DNA of 64,000 bases from Lactobacillus kalixensis DSM 16043 (GCF_001434335.1 NZ_AZFM01000006.1:1-64000), one strand, 5' to 3'. Counted from the first letter of the stretch, positions 9,999 through 20,242 are shown. Numbers and translations: made by a program. The notes: generated from the letters alone by a model not told the origin.

Positions 9999-11561
9999 AT
10001 GAGATTAGTTTTTTTACATTCTAGTGATACACACGGTTTTTTATTGCCGACTGATTATCAAAATAAAGACGATTATGATGCACCATTTAGTTTAAGTAGA
10101 GTTAGTTCGACTATCAAAGCAGAAAAAGCTAAATATGGCGCTGATAATGTGATTGTAACTGATTCAGGGGATTGCCTTCAAGGTTCACCTCTTGCTTCTT
10201 ACACGCATGCTTCTGATGTGGATGATTATGATAATTTGCATACCTTTACTGAAGCATATAACGAAGTAGGCTATGATGCACGTTGCCTTGGCAATCATGA
10301 TTTTAACTTTGGGCAAGATTATCTTGCCTACTATGTAGAACACAATGAGGCACCAATGCTTAATGATAATGTTTTGGATGCTGAAACAGATACACCAGCA
10401 TTTGGACAAGAATATACTATCGTTGAACGAAACGGTATTAAAGTGGGCTTATTAGGAATTACCACTCAATACATCCCTCATTGGGAACCTAAAGAAAACG
10501 TTGCTGGTTTAAAATTTGTCTCTGCTTATGAAAAAATCAAGCATTTTGCTAAAATTTTACGTCCACAAGTAGATGTTTTAGCTGTTCTTTACCACGGAGG
10601 TTTTGAAAGTGATCCTGTAACTGGAGAAGCAACTGAACCACATCGTGGTGAAAATGAAGGTTACAAGATCTTAACTGAAATTCCTGAAGTTGACGTCTTT
10701 TTAACGGGTCACCAACATCGCCGCTTGAATGTTGTTACTAAAAATACTGCAATTGTTCAACCAGGCTATCGCGGAGAAGCAATTGGTGAAGTTATTTTAG
10801 ATATTGATGATAATACTAAAAAAATCAAGAATATGTCAGCTGAATTAGTTGACACTAAGGATTATGATCCAGATCCTGAAATCGTAAAAATTGTTAAAAA
10901 CCTTGATCAAAATACTCAAAAATGGCTTGATCAGCCAATTGCCACTTTAAGTGAGCCAGCACCAATTGAAGATGCAATGAAGGGACGTTTAGAGGGTGCA
11001 CCATTTATCAACCTTCTTCAGCAAATGCAGATCTGGTTCACAGATGCTGATGTTTCTGCTACTGCCGTAATGAGTGAGAAAGCAAAAGGATTTGGAAAAG
11101 AAGTCACAATGCGTGATGTGCTTTTGAATTATCCATATGCTAACCAATTATGCAGAGTAAGATTAACCGGTAAAGAATTGCGTCATATTATCGAACACAG
11201 TGCTGGTTTTCTTGAAAAGACCGCAGATGGTGAGATAAAGTTCCTTGATCGATGGATTAAGCCTAAGCCGCTACTTTATCATTTTGATGTCTTTTATCCA
11301 GTTGAATATGAAGCTGATCTTTCTAAGCCATCTGGTAAGCGATTGACAAAGTTAACCCTTAACGGAAAACCGATTGAAGATGATCAAATTTATCATTTAG
11401 CTGTTAATAATTATCGTGCAATGGGCGGAGGATTTTATCCTGAATACAGCATGGATAAGATTGAATTTACCCTCGATAAGGATTATGTTCAAATGTTTAC
11501 TGAATATTTAACTAAGAATCAAGTTAAAGTTGATACCAAGAAAAATTATCGCTTCTTTTAG
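9999..11561 (+). CDS. 5'-nucleotidase/2',3'-cyclic phosphodiesterase family metallophosphoesterase
   Basis: A 520-residue two-domain protein. The N-terminal calcineurin-like phosphoesterase has the metal motifs SSDTHG (residues 8-13), TDSGDCLQG, CLGNHDFNFG, LYHGGFE and TGHQHRR. The C-terminal 5'-nucleotidase substrate domain starts at about residue 310 and includes VNNYRAMGGGFYPEYS. There is no signal peptide or anchor, so it acts in the cytoplasm, like Bacillus YunD rather than secreted UshA. Nucleotide salvage is the likely role. I start at ATG 9999 after AAGGAAAG; the in-frame upstream start lies inside the rpmF terminator. Confidence 0.87.
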   Translation: MRLVFLHSSDTHGFLLPTDYQNKDDYDAPFSLSRVSSTIKAEKAKYGADNVIVTDSGDCLQGSPLASYTHASDVDDYDNLHTFTEAYNEVGYDARCLGNHDFNFGQDYLAYYVEHNEAPMLNDNVLDAETDTPAFGQEYTIVERNGIKVGLLGITTQYIPHWEPKENVAGLKFVSAYEKIKHFAKILRPQVDVLAVLYHGGFESDPVTGEATEPHRGENEGYKILTEIPEVDVFLTGHQHRRLNVVTKNTAIVQPGYRGEAIGEVILDIDDNTKKIKNMSAELVDTKDYDPDPEIVKIVKNLDQNTQKWLDQPIATLSEPAPIEDAMKGRLEGAPFINLLQQMQIWFTDADVSATAVMSEKAKGFGKEVTMRDVLLNYPYANQLCRVRLTGKELRHIIEHSAGFLEKTADGEIKFLDRWIKPKPLLYHFDVFYPVEYEADLSKPSGKRLTKLTLNGKPIEDDQIYHLAVNNYRAMGGGFYPEYSMDKIEFTLDKDYVQMFTEYLTKNQVKVDTKKNYRFF

Positions 11562-11566
11562 GGAAT

Positions 11567-11598
11567 AAAAAAGCCACTAGCAATGCTAGCGGCTTTTT
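11567..11598. terminator. Bidirectional terminator
   Basis: AAAAGCC-A-CTAGC and GCTAG-C-GGCTTTTT form a stem with one mismatch around AAT. It lies between the phosphoesterase and a convergent small gene. Confidence 0.85.
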
Positions 11599-11610
11599 AA
11601 ATATAAAATC

Positions 11611-11817
11611 TTATTTTAATTTAGAAAACTTACTGTTGTCTTTGTGAGAATGAGCAGTAATCGTTGGAATAATTGCTGCAAAGAGGATTCCAAAGACAAC
11701 GCCAATAATTAGAGCATCTTTAGCGTTAAACGTGCTAGAAGTTAAAGGAGCAGCAATAAAGCCGATAACCATCATGTAAATGACGCTCCAAACAATAGTT
11801 ACGATATAGCGACCCAT
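11611..11817 (-). CDS. Small membrane protein, YjzD/DUF2929-like
   Basis: A 68-residue protein starting MGRYIVTIVWSVIYMMVIGF, with two predicted membrane helices and a short polar tail (HSHKDNSKFSKLK). Length and the N-terminal RYIVTxVW pattern resemble the DUF2929/YjzD family of Firmicutes, whose function is unknown to me. The chosen start follows GAAAGAAGGAATG; a longer in-frame start lacks a ribosome-binding site. Confidence 0.6.
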   Translation of the reverse strand: MGRYIVTIVWSVIYMMVIGFIAAPLTSSTFNAKDALIIGVVFGILFAAIIPTITAHSHKDNSKFSKLK

Positions 11818-11934
11818 AAACATTCCTTCTTTCAGAAGCAATTTTATCAAAAAGGCAACTGATTTTCAAACGCAAAATAACCTGAAATAATCATCAGGTT
11901 TGGTATACTTATTTTAATGAAAGGCGGCGAGACG

Positions 11935-14900
11935 ATGAAAGTTGCAGCACTTCAAAATATTAGTTCTTTTTCATTGCTAGAAAGTCCAACTAGAATCAAA
12001 GATCTATTGATTTCTGCTAAGAAAGAAAATTATGAAGCCGTTGCTTTAACTGATATTAATGTTACATACGGTTTGGTCAATTTCTTTGAACTTGCAAAAG
12101 AAGTTGGCATAAAAACAATCTTGGGGATGCAAGTTAGAATTAACGGAGTTCTAGATACAACAGAAAAATATAACTTGATCGTTCTTGCTAAAAACAATAA
12201 AGGCTATCGCAATATTTTAAGAATATCTAGTGCGATTAATTTGCTTACTGATAATGGACAAAATAATCATTTAGTCACTTTGGAAAAGCTGGAAAAGTAT
12301 TTATCTGATTTAGTGGTCATTGTGCCAGCTAACGCTCAGAGCGAATTACACCGCTTATCTATTGAAAACGATCAGTTGGGCAGTGATTACATTAGACAGC
12401 TTAAAAAACGATTGCAAGAGTCGTGTGACCTCTATTTAGGGGTTTATGCAAGAGATGCTCAAAGAAATTACATAAATTATGTTCATGGCTTGTCAAAGCA
12501 ATTTGAAATCCCGCTTGTAGCAGTAGAGGATAGTCAATATTTAAAACCACAGGATCATTTTTTAAAAAAGACGCTGCATGCAATAAAAACAGGTGATAAG
12601 CTGCATGACATAACTGCTTTAGCTAAACAAGAGGGCTCACATTATTTGGCATCCGCTGAAGAAATGCTAACACGCTATCATGATTTTGATCTAGATGAAG
12701 CAGTTAATAATACTTGGCGAATTGCTGATAAATGTAATGCGGAAGTTATTTTCCAAAAGCCAGTTTTACCTAAATACCATCAAGGCCAATTTTCTAGTTC
12801 ACAAGCATATCTGCACCATTTGGCTCAAAGTGGACTTGAAGATCGTTTTACAAATGGCGATGTACCTGAAGAATATCAGAAGCGTTTGGATTATGAACTC
12901 CAAGTTATCCATGAAATGGGTTTTGATGATTATTTTTTAATTGTTTGGGATGTTATCAATTTTTGCCATCGAACAGGTATTACTACTGGTCCTGGACGTG
13001 GGTCAGCATGTGGATCTTTGGTTTCATATTCTTTAAAAATTACCGAAGTTGACCCATTAGAGTATCATCTTTTGTTTGAAAGATTTTTGAATCCGGCGCG
13101 ACATGAAATGCCAGATATAGATTTAGATATTCCAGATGTTAAACGTGATCAAGTGATCAGATATATGTACGAAAAATATGGTATGGATCACGCTGCTCAG
13201 ATTTTGACTTTTGGTACTTTAGCAGCCAAGCAAGCTTTAAGAGATACAGGGAGAGTATTTGGTTTATCTACTGTGGAGCTAGATAGATGGTCAAAGGCTG
13301 TACCATTTTCAAAGACTAAAATCACTTTGAATGAAGCTTATCAAGAATCACGTGAAATGCGATTAATTGTTGATTCTACTCCTCAAAGCAAGCTGCTATT
13401 TCAAACGGCTAGAGCACTTGAAGGTTTACCGAGACATTATTCAATTCACGCAGCTGGTTTAGTAATAAGTGATGATTCAATTGCAGGTATTTCAGGTCTT
13501 CAAGCAGGTCCATTAAAAATTCCTGTAACGCAGCAAACTAAGAAGTATGTTGAAGCGTTAGGGCTTTTGAAAATTGACTTCTTGGGTCTAAGGAATTTGA
13601 CGATTTTGGGTGACACTCTTGATTTAATTAGAAGTCAGGGAATAAAGATTAATCCAAACAAAATTCCGTTAGATGATCCGCAAACCCTAGCTTTGTTCAG
13701 AGCCGGTAAAACTGATGCGATTTTTCAATTTGAGTCAGCAGGAATTAGACAGGTTTTAAAGAAACTGGAGCCAGATAATTTTGAAGATTTAGTTGCTGTT
13801 AATGCCTTATACCGCCCAGGCCCAATGCAGAATATCGATACTTTTATTAATCGAAAAAAAGGACAAGAAGCAGTCAAATATCCAGATCCAAGTTTGAAGC
13901 AAATTTTAGCACCAACTTATGGTATTTTAGTTTACCAGGAACAAGTTATGCAGACCGCTCAAATTTTGGCAGGTTTCAGTCTAGGTGAGGCTGATTTACT
14001 TCGAAGAGCGATGTCAAAGAAAAATCAAAAATTGATTGATGAAGAGCGGAGTAAATTCATTGCAGGAACAGTCAAAAATGGTCGTGATAAAGCTGTAGGC
14101 GAGCGGGTTTACCGATATATTGAGCAATTTGCTAACTATGGTTTTAACCGATCACATGCAGTGGCTTATACAAAAATTGCATTTTGGCTTGCATATTTGA
14201 AAGTTCATTTTCCAGCTGCTTTTTATACAGCACTGTTAAATTCATCTGCTAGTGGGTCCAAAGCACAGACTTACATAATGGAAGCTCAAGAAGCAGACAT
14301 TCGGATTTTACCGCCAGATATTAATACTAGTGACGTGGATTTTAAATTGAGTAAGGACAATATCTTGGTTGGGTTCAAGGCGATTAAAGGATTGCGCAAT
14401 GATTTCATTAGAGAAATTGTGACTTTGAAGCGTCCATTCACTTCTTTTGAAGATTTTTTACGACAAATTAATCCGAAATTTTTACAAGAAGATGCAATCA
14501 AAGCCTTGATTATGGCAGGATGTTTTGACAATTTAGAAGCTAATCGGAATTTGCTATTGTTAAATTGCAAAGATGTCATTGAGAATATTCAGTTAACCGG
14601 ACAGAATCTATCTCTTTCGGTAAGCTTGGGTGGTGTTCCATTAAAAGAAGCTGAGCCGGTAACTAGCGCTGAAAAATCTGAAATGGAAGAGAAAGTATTA
14701 GGCTTTTCTACTACCACTACTCCATTGATTGCTGTTCAAAAATATGCTAGACGCTTTAACGCCCGTTTACTTGATCATTTTCAAATTAACGATAGTGGAA
14801 TTGCAGTTGGTAAACTTATGTCATTAAAACCAATTAGAACAAAAAAAGGTACAGTCATGGCGTTTGCGAGTTTTGCAGATTCAAGTTGCCGTCAGGAAAT

Positions 14901-15054
14901 AACTATCTTTCCTGGAATATATGAAAAAATCCATGGAATTCTAAAAGAAGGGGATATTTACTTATTAGGAATTCGGACCCAAAGTGATCGTTATGATTCG
15001 AGCAAGGCACAATATTTGCTAACCAATTTGAAACGAGTGAATTTTCAAGAATAG
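11935..15054 (+). CDS. dnaE: DNA polymerase III subunit alpha, DnaE type
   Basis: The lagging-strand/primer-extension replicase of Firmicutes, working beside PolC. The 1039-residue protein has an N-terminal PHP domain, the family-C palm with catalytic MPDIDLDIPD near residues 391-400 and KIDFLGLRNL near 545. Thumb and fingers follow (YRPGPMQNIDTFINRK, YGILVYQEQVMQ), then a tandem HhH region and a C-terminal OB fold. The PHP start reads LQNISSFSLLES where metal-binding relatives have an HxH motif, so that site looks lost. ATG 11935 follows AAAGGCGG; the ATG at 11917 does not. Confidence 0.95.
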   Translation: MKVAALQNISSFSLLESPTRIKDLLISAKKENYEAVALTDINVTYGLVNFFELAKEVGIKTILGMQVRINGVLDTTEKYNLIVLAKNNKGYRNILRISSAINLLTDNGQNNHLVTLEKLEKYLSDLVVIVPANAQSELHRLSIENDQLGSDYIRQLKKRLQESCDLYLGVYARDAQRNYINYVHGLSKQFEIPLVAVEDSQYLKPQDHFLKKTLHAIKTGDKLHDITALAKQEGSHYLASAEEMLTRYHDFDLDEAVNNTWRIADKCNAEVIFQKPVLPKYHQGQFSSSQAYLHHLAQSGLEDRFTNGDVPEEYQKRLDYELQVIHEMGFDDYFLIVWDVINFCHRTGITTGPGRGSACGSLVSYSLKITEVDPLEYHLLFERFLNPARHEMPDIDLDIPDVKRDQVIRYMYEKYGMDHAAQILTFGTLAAKQALRDTGRVFGLSTVELDRWSKAVPFSKTKITLNEAYQESREMRLIVDSTPQSKLLFQTARALEGLPRHYSIHAAGLVISDDSIAGISGLQAGPLKIPVTQQTKKYVEALGLLKIDFLGLRNLTILGDTLDLIRSQGIKINPNKIPLDDPQTLALFRAGKTDAIFQFESAGIRQVLKKLEPDNFEDLVAVNALYRPGPMQNIDTFINRKKGQEAVKYPDPSLKQILAPTYGILVYQEQVMQTAQILAGFSLGEADLLRRAMSKKNQKLIDEERSKFIAGTVKNGRDKAVGERVYRYIEQFANYGFNRSHAVAYTKIAFWLAYLKVHFPAAFYTALLNSSASGSKAQTYIMEAQEADIRILPPDINTSDVDFKLSKDNILVGFKAIKGLRNDFIREIVTLKRPFTSFEDFLRQINPKFLQEDAIKALIMAGCFDNLEANRNLLLLNCKDVIENIQLTGQNLSLSVSLGGVPLKEAEPVTSAEKSEMEEKVLGFSTTTTPLIAVQKYARRFNARLLDHFQINDSGIAVGKLMSLKPIRTKKGTVMAFASFADSSCRQEITIFPGIYEKIHGILKEGDIYLLGIRTQSDRYDSSKAQYLLTNLKRVNFQE

Positions 15055-15218
15055 TTAAAAATTAAAAAGCTTAAAAGATTACGCTTGTAAGCGAATACAA
15101 TTAAAAAGCCCGATAAATCAATAAATTTAAACCACTTTTTATGAGATTTTTGGCTAAAAAAATGTTAATATTTAATTGATGTGAGAAATTACACAAATAA
15201 TCATGATGAGGTGAATTC

Positions 15219-16184
15219 ATGAAACGGATTGGTATTTTAACTAGTGGCGGTGACGCCCCTGGTATGAATGCAGCAATCAGAGCTGTTGCCAAGACTGCCA
15301 TTCACCATGGACTTGAAGTCTACGGGATTCGTTATGGTTTTGCTGGTTTAGTTGCCGGTGACTTTATTCCGCTTACTGCGGAAGACGTTGACCATAAGAT
15401 TAGCGAAGGTGGTACTTTCTTGTACTCTGCTCGTTTCCCTGAATTTGCACAAGAAGAAGTGCAAAAGAAGGGTGCAGAACAATTAAGAAAGCATGGTATG
15501 GATGCTGTTGTCGTAATCGGCGGTGACGGTTCCTACCATGGTGCTTTGGCTTTAACGCGTCTTGGTATTAATTCAGTAGGTTTGCCAGGAACTATTGACA
15601 ACGATATTCCTTATACTGAATATACTATCGGCTATGATTCTGCTTGTCGTACTGCTATGGACGCAATCGATAAGATTCGCGACACAGCAAGTAGTCACCA
15701 CCGTGTATTCATTGTAAATGTAATGGGTCGCGAGTGCGGTGACATCGCAATGCGTGTTGGTCTTGCTAGTGGTGCAGATGCAATTGTTATTCCCGAACGT
15801 CCTTACGATATCGAGAAGATTGCAAATACTCTTAAGCAAGGTTTTGCTGATGGTAAGGACCACGGTCTTGTTGTATTAGCTGAAGGCGTGATGAGCGCTG
15901 ATGAATTCAAGGAACAACTTGCAAAATACGCACCTGACCTTGATATTCGTGCTAATGTACTTGGCCATATGCAACGTGGTGGTTCACCAACTGTTGAAGA
16001 CAGAGTAAATGCTACTAAGATGGGTAATTATGCTGTTAACTTACTTCTCGATGGTAAAGGCGGCTTGGCTGTTGGCATGGAGAATGGTAAGCCAAATACT
16101 CACGACATTCTTGATCTGTTTGAAGGTAAACACCAAGGTGACTTTTCACTACTGGATGTTAATGAAGAAATGACTAAAGATTAG
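15219..16184 (+). CDS. pfkA: ATP-dependent 6-phosphofructokinase
   Basis: Phosphorylates fructose 6-phosphate to the 1,6-bisphosphate, the committed glycolytic step. The 321-residue protein has the ATP loop [13 protein letters not shown], the motif GGDGS at 101-105 and the catalytic loop PGTIDND with Asp127. MGRECG and the effector-site segment [10 protein letters not shown] also fit bacterial PfkA. GATGAGGTG precedes the ATG. The 164-bp region upstream holds the operon promoter, but I could not choose hexamers with confidence. pyk follows 27 bp later, as in many lactobacilli. Confidence 0.97.
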   Translation: MKRIGILTSGGDAPGMNAAIRAVAKTAIHHGLEVYGIRYGFAGLVAGDFIPLTAEDVDHKISEGGTFLYSARFPEFAQEEVQKKGAEQLRKHGMDAVVVIGGDGSYHGALALTRLGINSVGLPGTIDNDIPYTEYTIGYDSACRTAMDAIDKIRDTASSHHRVFIVNVMGRECGDIAMRVGLASGADAIVIPERPYDIEKIANTLKQGFADGKDHGLVVLAEGVMSADEFKEQLAKYAPDLDIRANVLGHMQRGGSPTVEDRVNATKMGNYAVNLLLDGKGGLAVGMENGKPNTHDILDLFEGKHQGDFSLLDVNEEMTKD

Positions 16185-16211
16185 TCAGTTTTTGGAGAGG
16201 ATTTTTTTATA

Positions 16212-17981
16212 ATGAAGAAAACTAAGATTGTTAGTACTTTAGGGCCAGCTTCAAATGATGTTGAAACTATTACTGCTTTAGCTGAAGCAGGTGCAAACGT
16301 ATTCCGTTTCAACTTCTCACACGGTGACCACGAAGAACACCGTTCACGTATGAACATGGTACGTGAAGTGGAAAAGAAGACTGGTAAGCTTCTTGGTATC
16401 GCACTTGACACTAAGGGTGCAGAAATCAGAACTACTGACCAAGAAGGTGGAAAGTTCACTATCAATACTGGTGACAAGATCCGTATTTCTATGGATGCTA
16501 CCAAGACTGGTAACAAGGACATGATTCACGTAACTTACCCAGGTTTGTACGATGATACTCATGTTGGTGGTCACGTTTTAATTGATGATGGTTTGGTAGA
16601 CCTCTTAATCTTAGAAAAAGATGACGCTAAGAAAGAACTTGTTTGTGAAGCTCAAAACACTGGTTTAATCGGTTCAAAGAAGGGTGTTAACGCACCAGGT
16701 GTTGAAATTCGCCTCCCAGGTATTACTCAAAAGGATACTGATGACATCAACTTTGGTTTAAAGGAAGGTATCAACTTCATCTTTGCATCATTTGCACGTA
16801 AGGCACAAGATATCTTAGACATCCGTAAGCTTTGTGAAGAAGCAGGTGCTGACTACGTTAAGATCTTCCCTAAGATCGAATCACAAGAAGGTATCGACAA
16901 CGCTGACGAAATTTTACAAGTTTCAGATGGTTTGATGGTTGCTCGTGGTGACATGGGTGTTGAAATTCCATTCATGGAAGTACCATTTGTACAAAAGAAC
17001 TTGATCAAGAAGGCTAACGCACTTGGTAAGCCAGTTATTACTGCTACTCAAATGCTTGACTCAATGCAAGAAAACCCACGTCCAACTCGTGCCGAAGTTT
17101 CTGACGTTGCTAACGCTGTTCTTGATGGTACTGACGCAACTATGCTTTCAGGTGAATCAGCAAACGGTTTGTACCCAGTTAACGCTGTTAAGGCAATGGC
17201 TGAAATTGACGAACGTACTGAAAAGCAAATGCTTAAGCGTAACACTTTAGCTCTTCAAAGATTCGAAGACTACAAGGGTTCAAACGTAACTGAAGCTATT
17301 GGTGAATCAGTTGTACGTACTGCTCAAGAATTGGGCGTTAAGACTATTATTACTGCTACTAAGTCAGGTTACACTGCACGTATGATTTCTAAGTACCGTC
17401 CTAACGCTGACATCGTAGCTATGACTTTTGATGAAAAGATCGAACACTCATTAGCAGTTGTTTGGGGTGTAACTCCAGTCTTAGCTGAAAAGCCTAAGTC
17501 AACTGATGACATGTTCGAAAAGGCAGCAGAAGTTGCTAAGGAAAAGGGTCTTGTTAAGGATGGTGACCTTGTAATCATCGTTGCTGGTGTTCCAGTTGGT
17601 GAATCAGGTACTACTAACGTTATGAAGTTACAAATCATCGGTAACAAGCTTGCTCAAGGTTTGGGCGTTGGTAACGGTTCTGTTGTTGGTAAGGCAGTTG
17701 TTGCATCTTCAGCTGAAGAAGCAAACAGCAAGGTTAAGGAAGGCGACATCTTAGTTTCTAAGGTAACTGACCCTGACTACATGCCAGCAATCAAGAAGGC
17801 TTCAGGTTTAGTAGTTGAAGCTTCAGGTTTGACTTCACACGCTGCAGTTGTTGGTTTGTCATTAGGTATCCCAGTTGTTGTTGGTACTACTGATGCACCT
17901 GAAAAGATTTCTGATGGTTCAACTATCACTGTTGATGCTCGTCGTGGTGCTATCTACCAAGGTGAAATCTCAAACCTTTAA
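16212..17981 (+). CDS. pyk: Pyruvate kinase with C-terminal extension
   Basis: Converts phosphoenolpyruvate and ADP to pyruvate and ATP. The 589-residue protein has the TIM barrel (KIVSTLGPAS, FRFNFSHGDH, KIFPKIESQEG, ARGDMGVEIP, TATQMLDSM) and the C-terminal regulatory domain. An extra segment of about 110 residues ends in SGLTSHAAVVGLSLGIPVVV, resembling the phosphohistidine domain of PEP-utilising enzymes. This extended form is known from Bacillus and relatives. GGAGAGG lies upstream. Codon use is strongly biased (GGT, AAG, GCT), as expected for a highly expressed gene. Confidence 0.97.
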   Translation: MKKTKIVSTLGPASNDVETITALAEAGANVFRFNFSHGDHEEHRSRMNMVREVEKKTGKLLGIALDTKGAEIRTTDQEGGKFTINTGDKIRISMDATKTGNKDMIHVTYPGLYDDTHVGGHVLIDDGLVDLLILEKDDAKKELVCEAQNTGLIGSKKGVNAPGVEIRLPGITQKDTDDINFGLKEGINFIFASFARKAQDILDIRKLCEEAGADYVKIFPKIESQEGIDNADEILQVSDGLMVARGDMGVEIPFMEVPFVQKNLIKKANALGKPVITATQMLDSMQENPRPTRAEVSDVANAVLDGTDATMLSGESANGLYPVNAVKAMAEIDERTEKQMLKRNTLALQRFEDYKGSNVTEAIGESVVRTAQELGVKTIITATKSGYTARMISKYRPNADIVAMTFDEKIEHSLAVVWGVTPVLAEKPKSTDDMFEKAAEVAKEKGLVKDGDLVIIVAGVPVGESGTTNVMKLQIIGNKLAQGLGVGNGSVVGKAVVASSAEEANSKVKEGDILVSKVTDPDYMPAIKKASGLVVEASGLTSHAAVVGLSLGIPVVVGTTDAPEKISDGSTITVDARRGAIYQGEISNL

Positions 17982-18006
17982 TCCAAAAATAGATTAAAAA
18001 TTCAAA

Positions 18007-18042
18007 TAAAATAGTCAGCTTTTGGGCTGGCTATTTTATTTT
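18007..18042 (+). terminator. Terminator after pyk
   Basis: AAAATAGTCAGC pairs with GCTGGCTATTTT around TTTTGG and is followed by ATTTTGC. Confidence 0.85.
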
Positions 18043-18094
18043 GCTTAAAATTTGCGTATACTGGTAACAAGAATATGTAAAGTAGGAGATTAAA

Positions 18095-18982
18095 ATGCTG
18101 GGAACAATTCAAACTGGAAAAATTATAGATGAAAATAAAAATGCTTATTATGTTCAAATTGATGGTGTTACCTATGAATTAAAGCGCCAAGAACTGACAC
18201 AAGATGAAATTCCAAAATTGGGCGACGAAATTACTGGTTTTATCTACGATAATAAAAATCATGATCGTGAAATGACGCAATTCTTACCATTTGCAGGACC
18301 AGATCAATATGGCTGGAGTAAGGTAACAGAAGTTAGACCTGGATTAGGTGTTTTTGTTGATATTGGTTTACCAGATAAAGATGTAGTTATTTCAATGGAT
18401 GATCTCCCATTTGATAAAAATCGTTGGCCAAGAAAAGATGACCGCATTTTAGTGTGTCTAGAAACTGACGAAAAAGACCGCATTTGGGCAAAAATGGCCG
18501 ATGAAAATATTTTTGAACAGATTTCTGCGCACTTTCCAAATAACATGAAAAATAAGAATGTTTTCGCAACAGTTTATGCAAGTCGTGATATTGGTGCTTT
18601 TGTTTTAACTAATGATTATTACTTGGGCTTTGTACATGAATCACAAATGGCCGGTACATTACGTTTGGGTGAACAATTTAAAGCTAGAGTAATTGGAATT
18701 AGTCAGTACGGTAGACTTAATTTGAGCAGCTTGCCACGTGCCTTCGAAGAAATTGATGATGATGCACAAATGATCTTGATGAGTTTACGTCGTAAAGAAA
18801 CTAAGAGCCTTCCATTCTATGACAAATCAGATGCACAAGAGATCAAGAACTACTTTGGAATTTCTAAGTCAGCTTTTAAACGTGCGTTAGGTCATTTGCT
18901 TAAAGCAAAGTACATTGTTGAAGATAAGGAAGCCGGGAACATTACTTTAATTAATGATCCAGAAGATAGTGAAAATGAATAA
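18095..18982 (+). CDS. cvfB: S1-like RNA-binding protein CvfB
   Basis: A 295-residue protein of the CvfB/YitL family, with tandem S1-type OB folds and a C-terminal winged helix. S1-like segments include YGWSKVTEVRPGLGVFVDIG and NVFATVYASRDIGAFVLTND. The C-terminal part KNYFGISKSAFKRALGHLLK is the winged helix. In staphylococci CvfB affects virulence gene expression through RNA binding; here the role is inferred as post-transcriptional. AGTAGGAG precedes the ATG. Its 3' end overlaps xerD by 8 bp, opening the six-gene operon. Confidence 0.9.
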   Translation: MLGTIQTGKIIDENKNAYYVQIDGVTYELKRQELTQDEIPKLGDEITGFIYDNKNHDREMTQFLPFAGPDQYGWSKVTEVRPGLGVFVDIGLPDKDVVISMDDLPFDKNRWPRKDDRILVCLETDEKDRIWAKMADENIFEQISAHFPNNMKNKNVFATVYASRDIGAFVLTNDYYLGFVHESQMAGTLRLGEQFKARVIGISQYGRLNLSSLPRAFEEIDDDAQMILMSLRRKETKSLPFYDKSDAQEIKNYFGISKSAFKRALGHLLKAKYIVEDKEAGNITLINDPEDSENE

Positions 18983-19874
18983 ATTAAAAGATCAAATTGA
19001 CGACTATTTACGTTTTGGGCAATTAGAACGAGGGCTAAGTGAAAATACAATTACTGCTTATCGTCAGGATTTATATGAATTTTTAGATTTCTTAAATGAT
19101 GAAAATTTCACTTCATGGCCAACAGAAGCAACTGATATTGATGCTTTTCTAGCTAGACAAAAAGATTTAAATAAAGCTTCAAGCTCAATCAGTCGAATGA
19201 TTTCCAGTTTACGAAAATTTTATCAATGGCTTGCTAGACAAAATATTCAAAAACTTAATCCTATGATTGAAATTGATGCTCCAAAAAAAGAGCGTCGATT
19301 ACCAGTTGCATTGACTGAAAAAGAAATTGAAGATTTATTAGCTCAACCAGATATTAATAAGAATCTAGGTATTCGTGATCGTGCATTGCTTGAAACGATG
19401 TATGCAACAGGAATGCGAGTTAGTGAGGCAATCAATTTAAAATTGGAAGATATTCACGCTGAGTTGAATCTTGTTAAGGTATTTGGTAAAGGTTCAAAAG
19501 AAAGGCTGATACCTATTAGTAGTGTCGCAATTGATTGGATTAATAAGTATTTAGAAGAAGTTAGAATGCCTCTTTTAATGAAAAAAGGCAAAAATACTGA
19601 AGTTGTATTTTTGAATAATCGGGGCGGCGCAATGACTCGGCAAGCTGTTTGGCAATTGATTAAACGGTATTGTCAACAAGCTGGAATTACAAAGGATGTT
19701 ACTCCCCATACTTTGCGTCATACTTTTGCGACACATTTACTTGAAAATGGGGCTGATTTACGAGTTGTACAAGAAATTTTGGGACATTCAGATATTAGTA
19801 CAACTCAGATCTATACCAATTTGACGCAAAAACATATTCTTAAAGTGTACCGAGAAACTCATCCACGGACTTAG
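18975..19874 (+). CDS. xerD: Site-specific tyrosine recombinase XerD
   Basis: Acts with XerC at the chromosomal dif site to resolve chromosome dimers. The 299-residue protein has an N-terminal SAM-like core-binding domain (about 1-85). The catalytic set includes Arg in GMRVSEAINL, Lys in GKGSKERLIP, His/Arg in HTLRHTFATHLL, His in [13 protein letters not shown] and the final Tyr. I start at ATG 18975 (MNKLKDQIDDYLRFGQLERG), which overlaps cvfB. The paralogue at 40422-41351 lies next to trmFO and hslVU, the classic xerC context, so this copy is taken as XerD. Confidence 0.92.
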   Translation: MNKLKDQIDDYLRFGQLERGLSENTITAYRQDLYEFLDFLNDENFTSWPTEATDIDAFLARQKDLNKASSSISRMISSLRKFYQWLARQNIQKLNPMIEIDAPKKERRLPVALTEKEIEDLLAQPDINKNLGIRDRALLETMYATGMRVSEAINLKLEDIHAELNLVKVFGKGSKERLIPISSVAIDWINKYLEEVRMPLLMKKGKNTEVVFLNNRGGAMTRQAVWQLIKRYCQQAGITKDVTPHTLRHTFATHLLENGADLRVVQEILGHSDISTTQIYTNLTQKHILKVYRETHPRT

Positions 19875-19882
19875 GTGATAAA

Positions 19883-20242
19883 ATGCTAGTTCAATATAAA
19901 AAAGACTATGAAAAAACGGCAATGGGCTTGTTGTCATACTTACCGGATTTTAAAAACTTCGCAAATTTGAAAGATGAAATGAAGTTAATTAATGATGACA
20001 CGGAATTTAACCTACTTTTATTTAGAAATAAAGAGGCAAATGTTGTTGGCGTAGTTGGAATTCAAAGTGCAGGTCTATTTATCGTAATTCGCTATTTATC
20101 ATTAGCTCCAGGGTTTCGTGAAGAGAAATATGAAAAAGAAATTCTACAAGAATTAAAAGAAAGTAATCCGAAAAAGAAAATAGCAGCTTTGCCAGAATAT
20201 ACATATTTATTAAAGTTGGTAAAAAATAAAGATGACAAATAA
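19883..20242 (+). CDS. ribT: RibT-like GNAT-fold protein
   Basis: A 119-residue protein resembling RibT, a small GNAT-type acetyltransferase found in the Bacillus riboflavin operon. Seen are the start MLVQYKKDYEKTAMGLLSYLPD and a central beta segment (VVGVVGIQSAGLFIVIRYLSLAPGFR). Position between a Xer recombinase and scpA matches the Firmicute pattern. The substrate is unknown, and no other rib biosynthesis gene is adjacent. It overlaps scpA by 11 bp. Confidence 0.75.
   Translation: MLVQYKKDYEKTAMGLLSYLPDFKNFANLKDEMKLINDDTEFNLLLFRNKEANVVGVVGIQSAGLFIVIRYLSLAPGFREEKYEKEILQELKESNPKKKIAALPEYTYLLKLVKNKDDK

Noticed and set aside
15180-15195. TGTGAGAAATTACACA as a catabolite (cre) site before pfkA
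   Set aside because: Only the outer four bases are palindromic and the central CG of cre is missing.
18975-19874. Xer-type recombinases as signs of a mobile element or integron
   Set aside because: Both copies sit in conserved housekeeping operons (cvfB-scpAB and trmFO-hslVU), so they are the chromosomal XerD and XerC.
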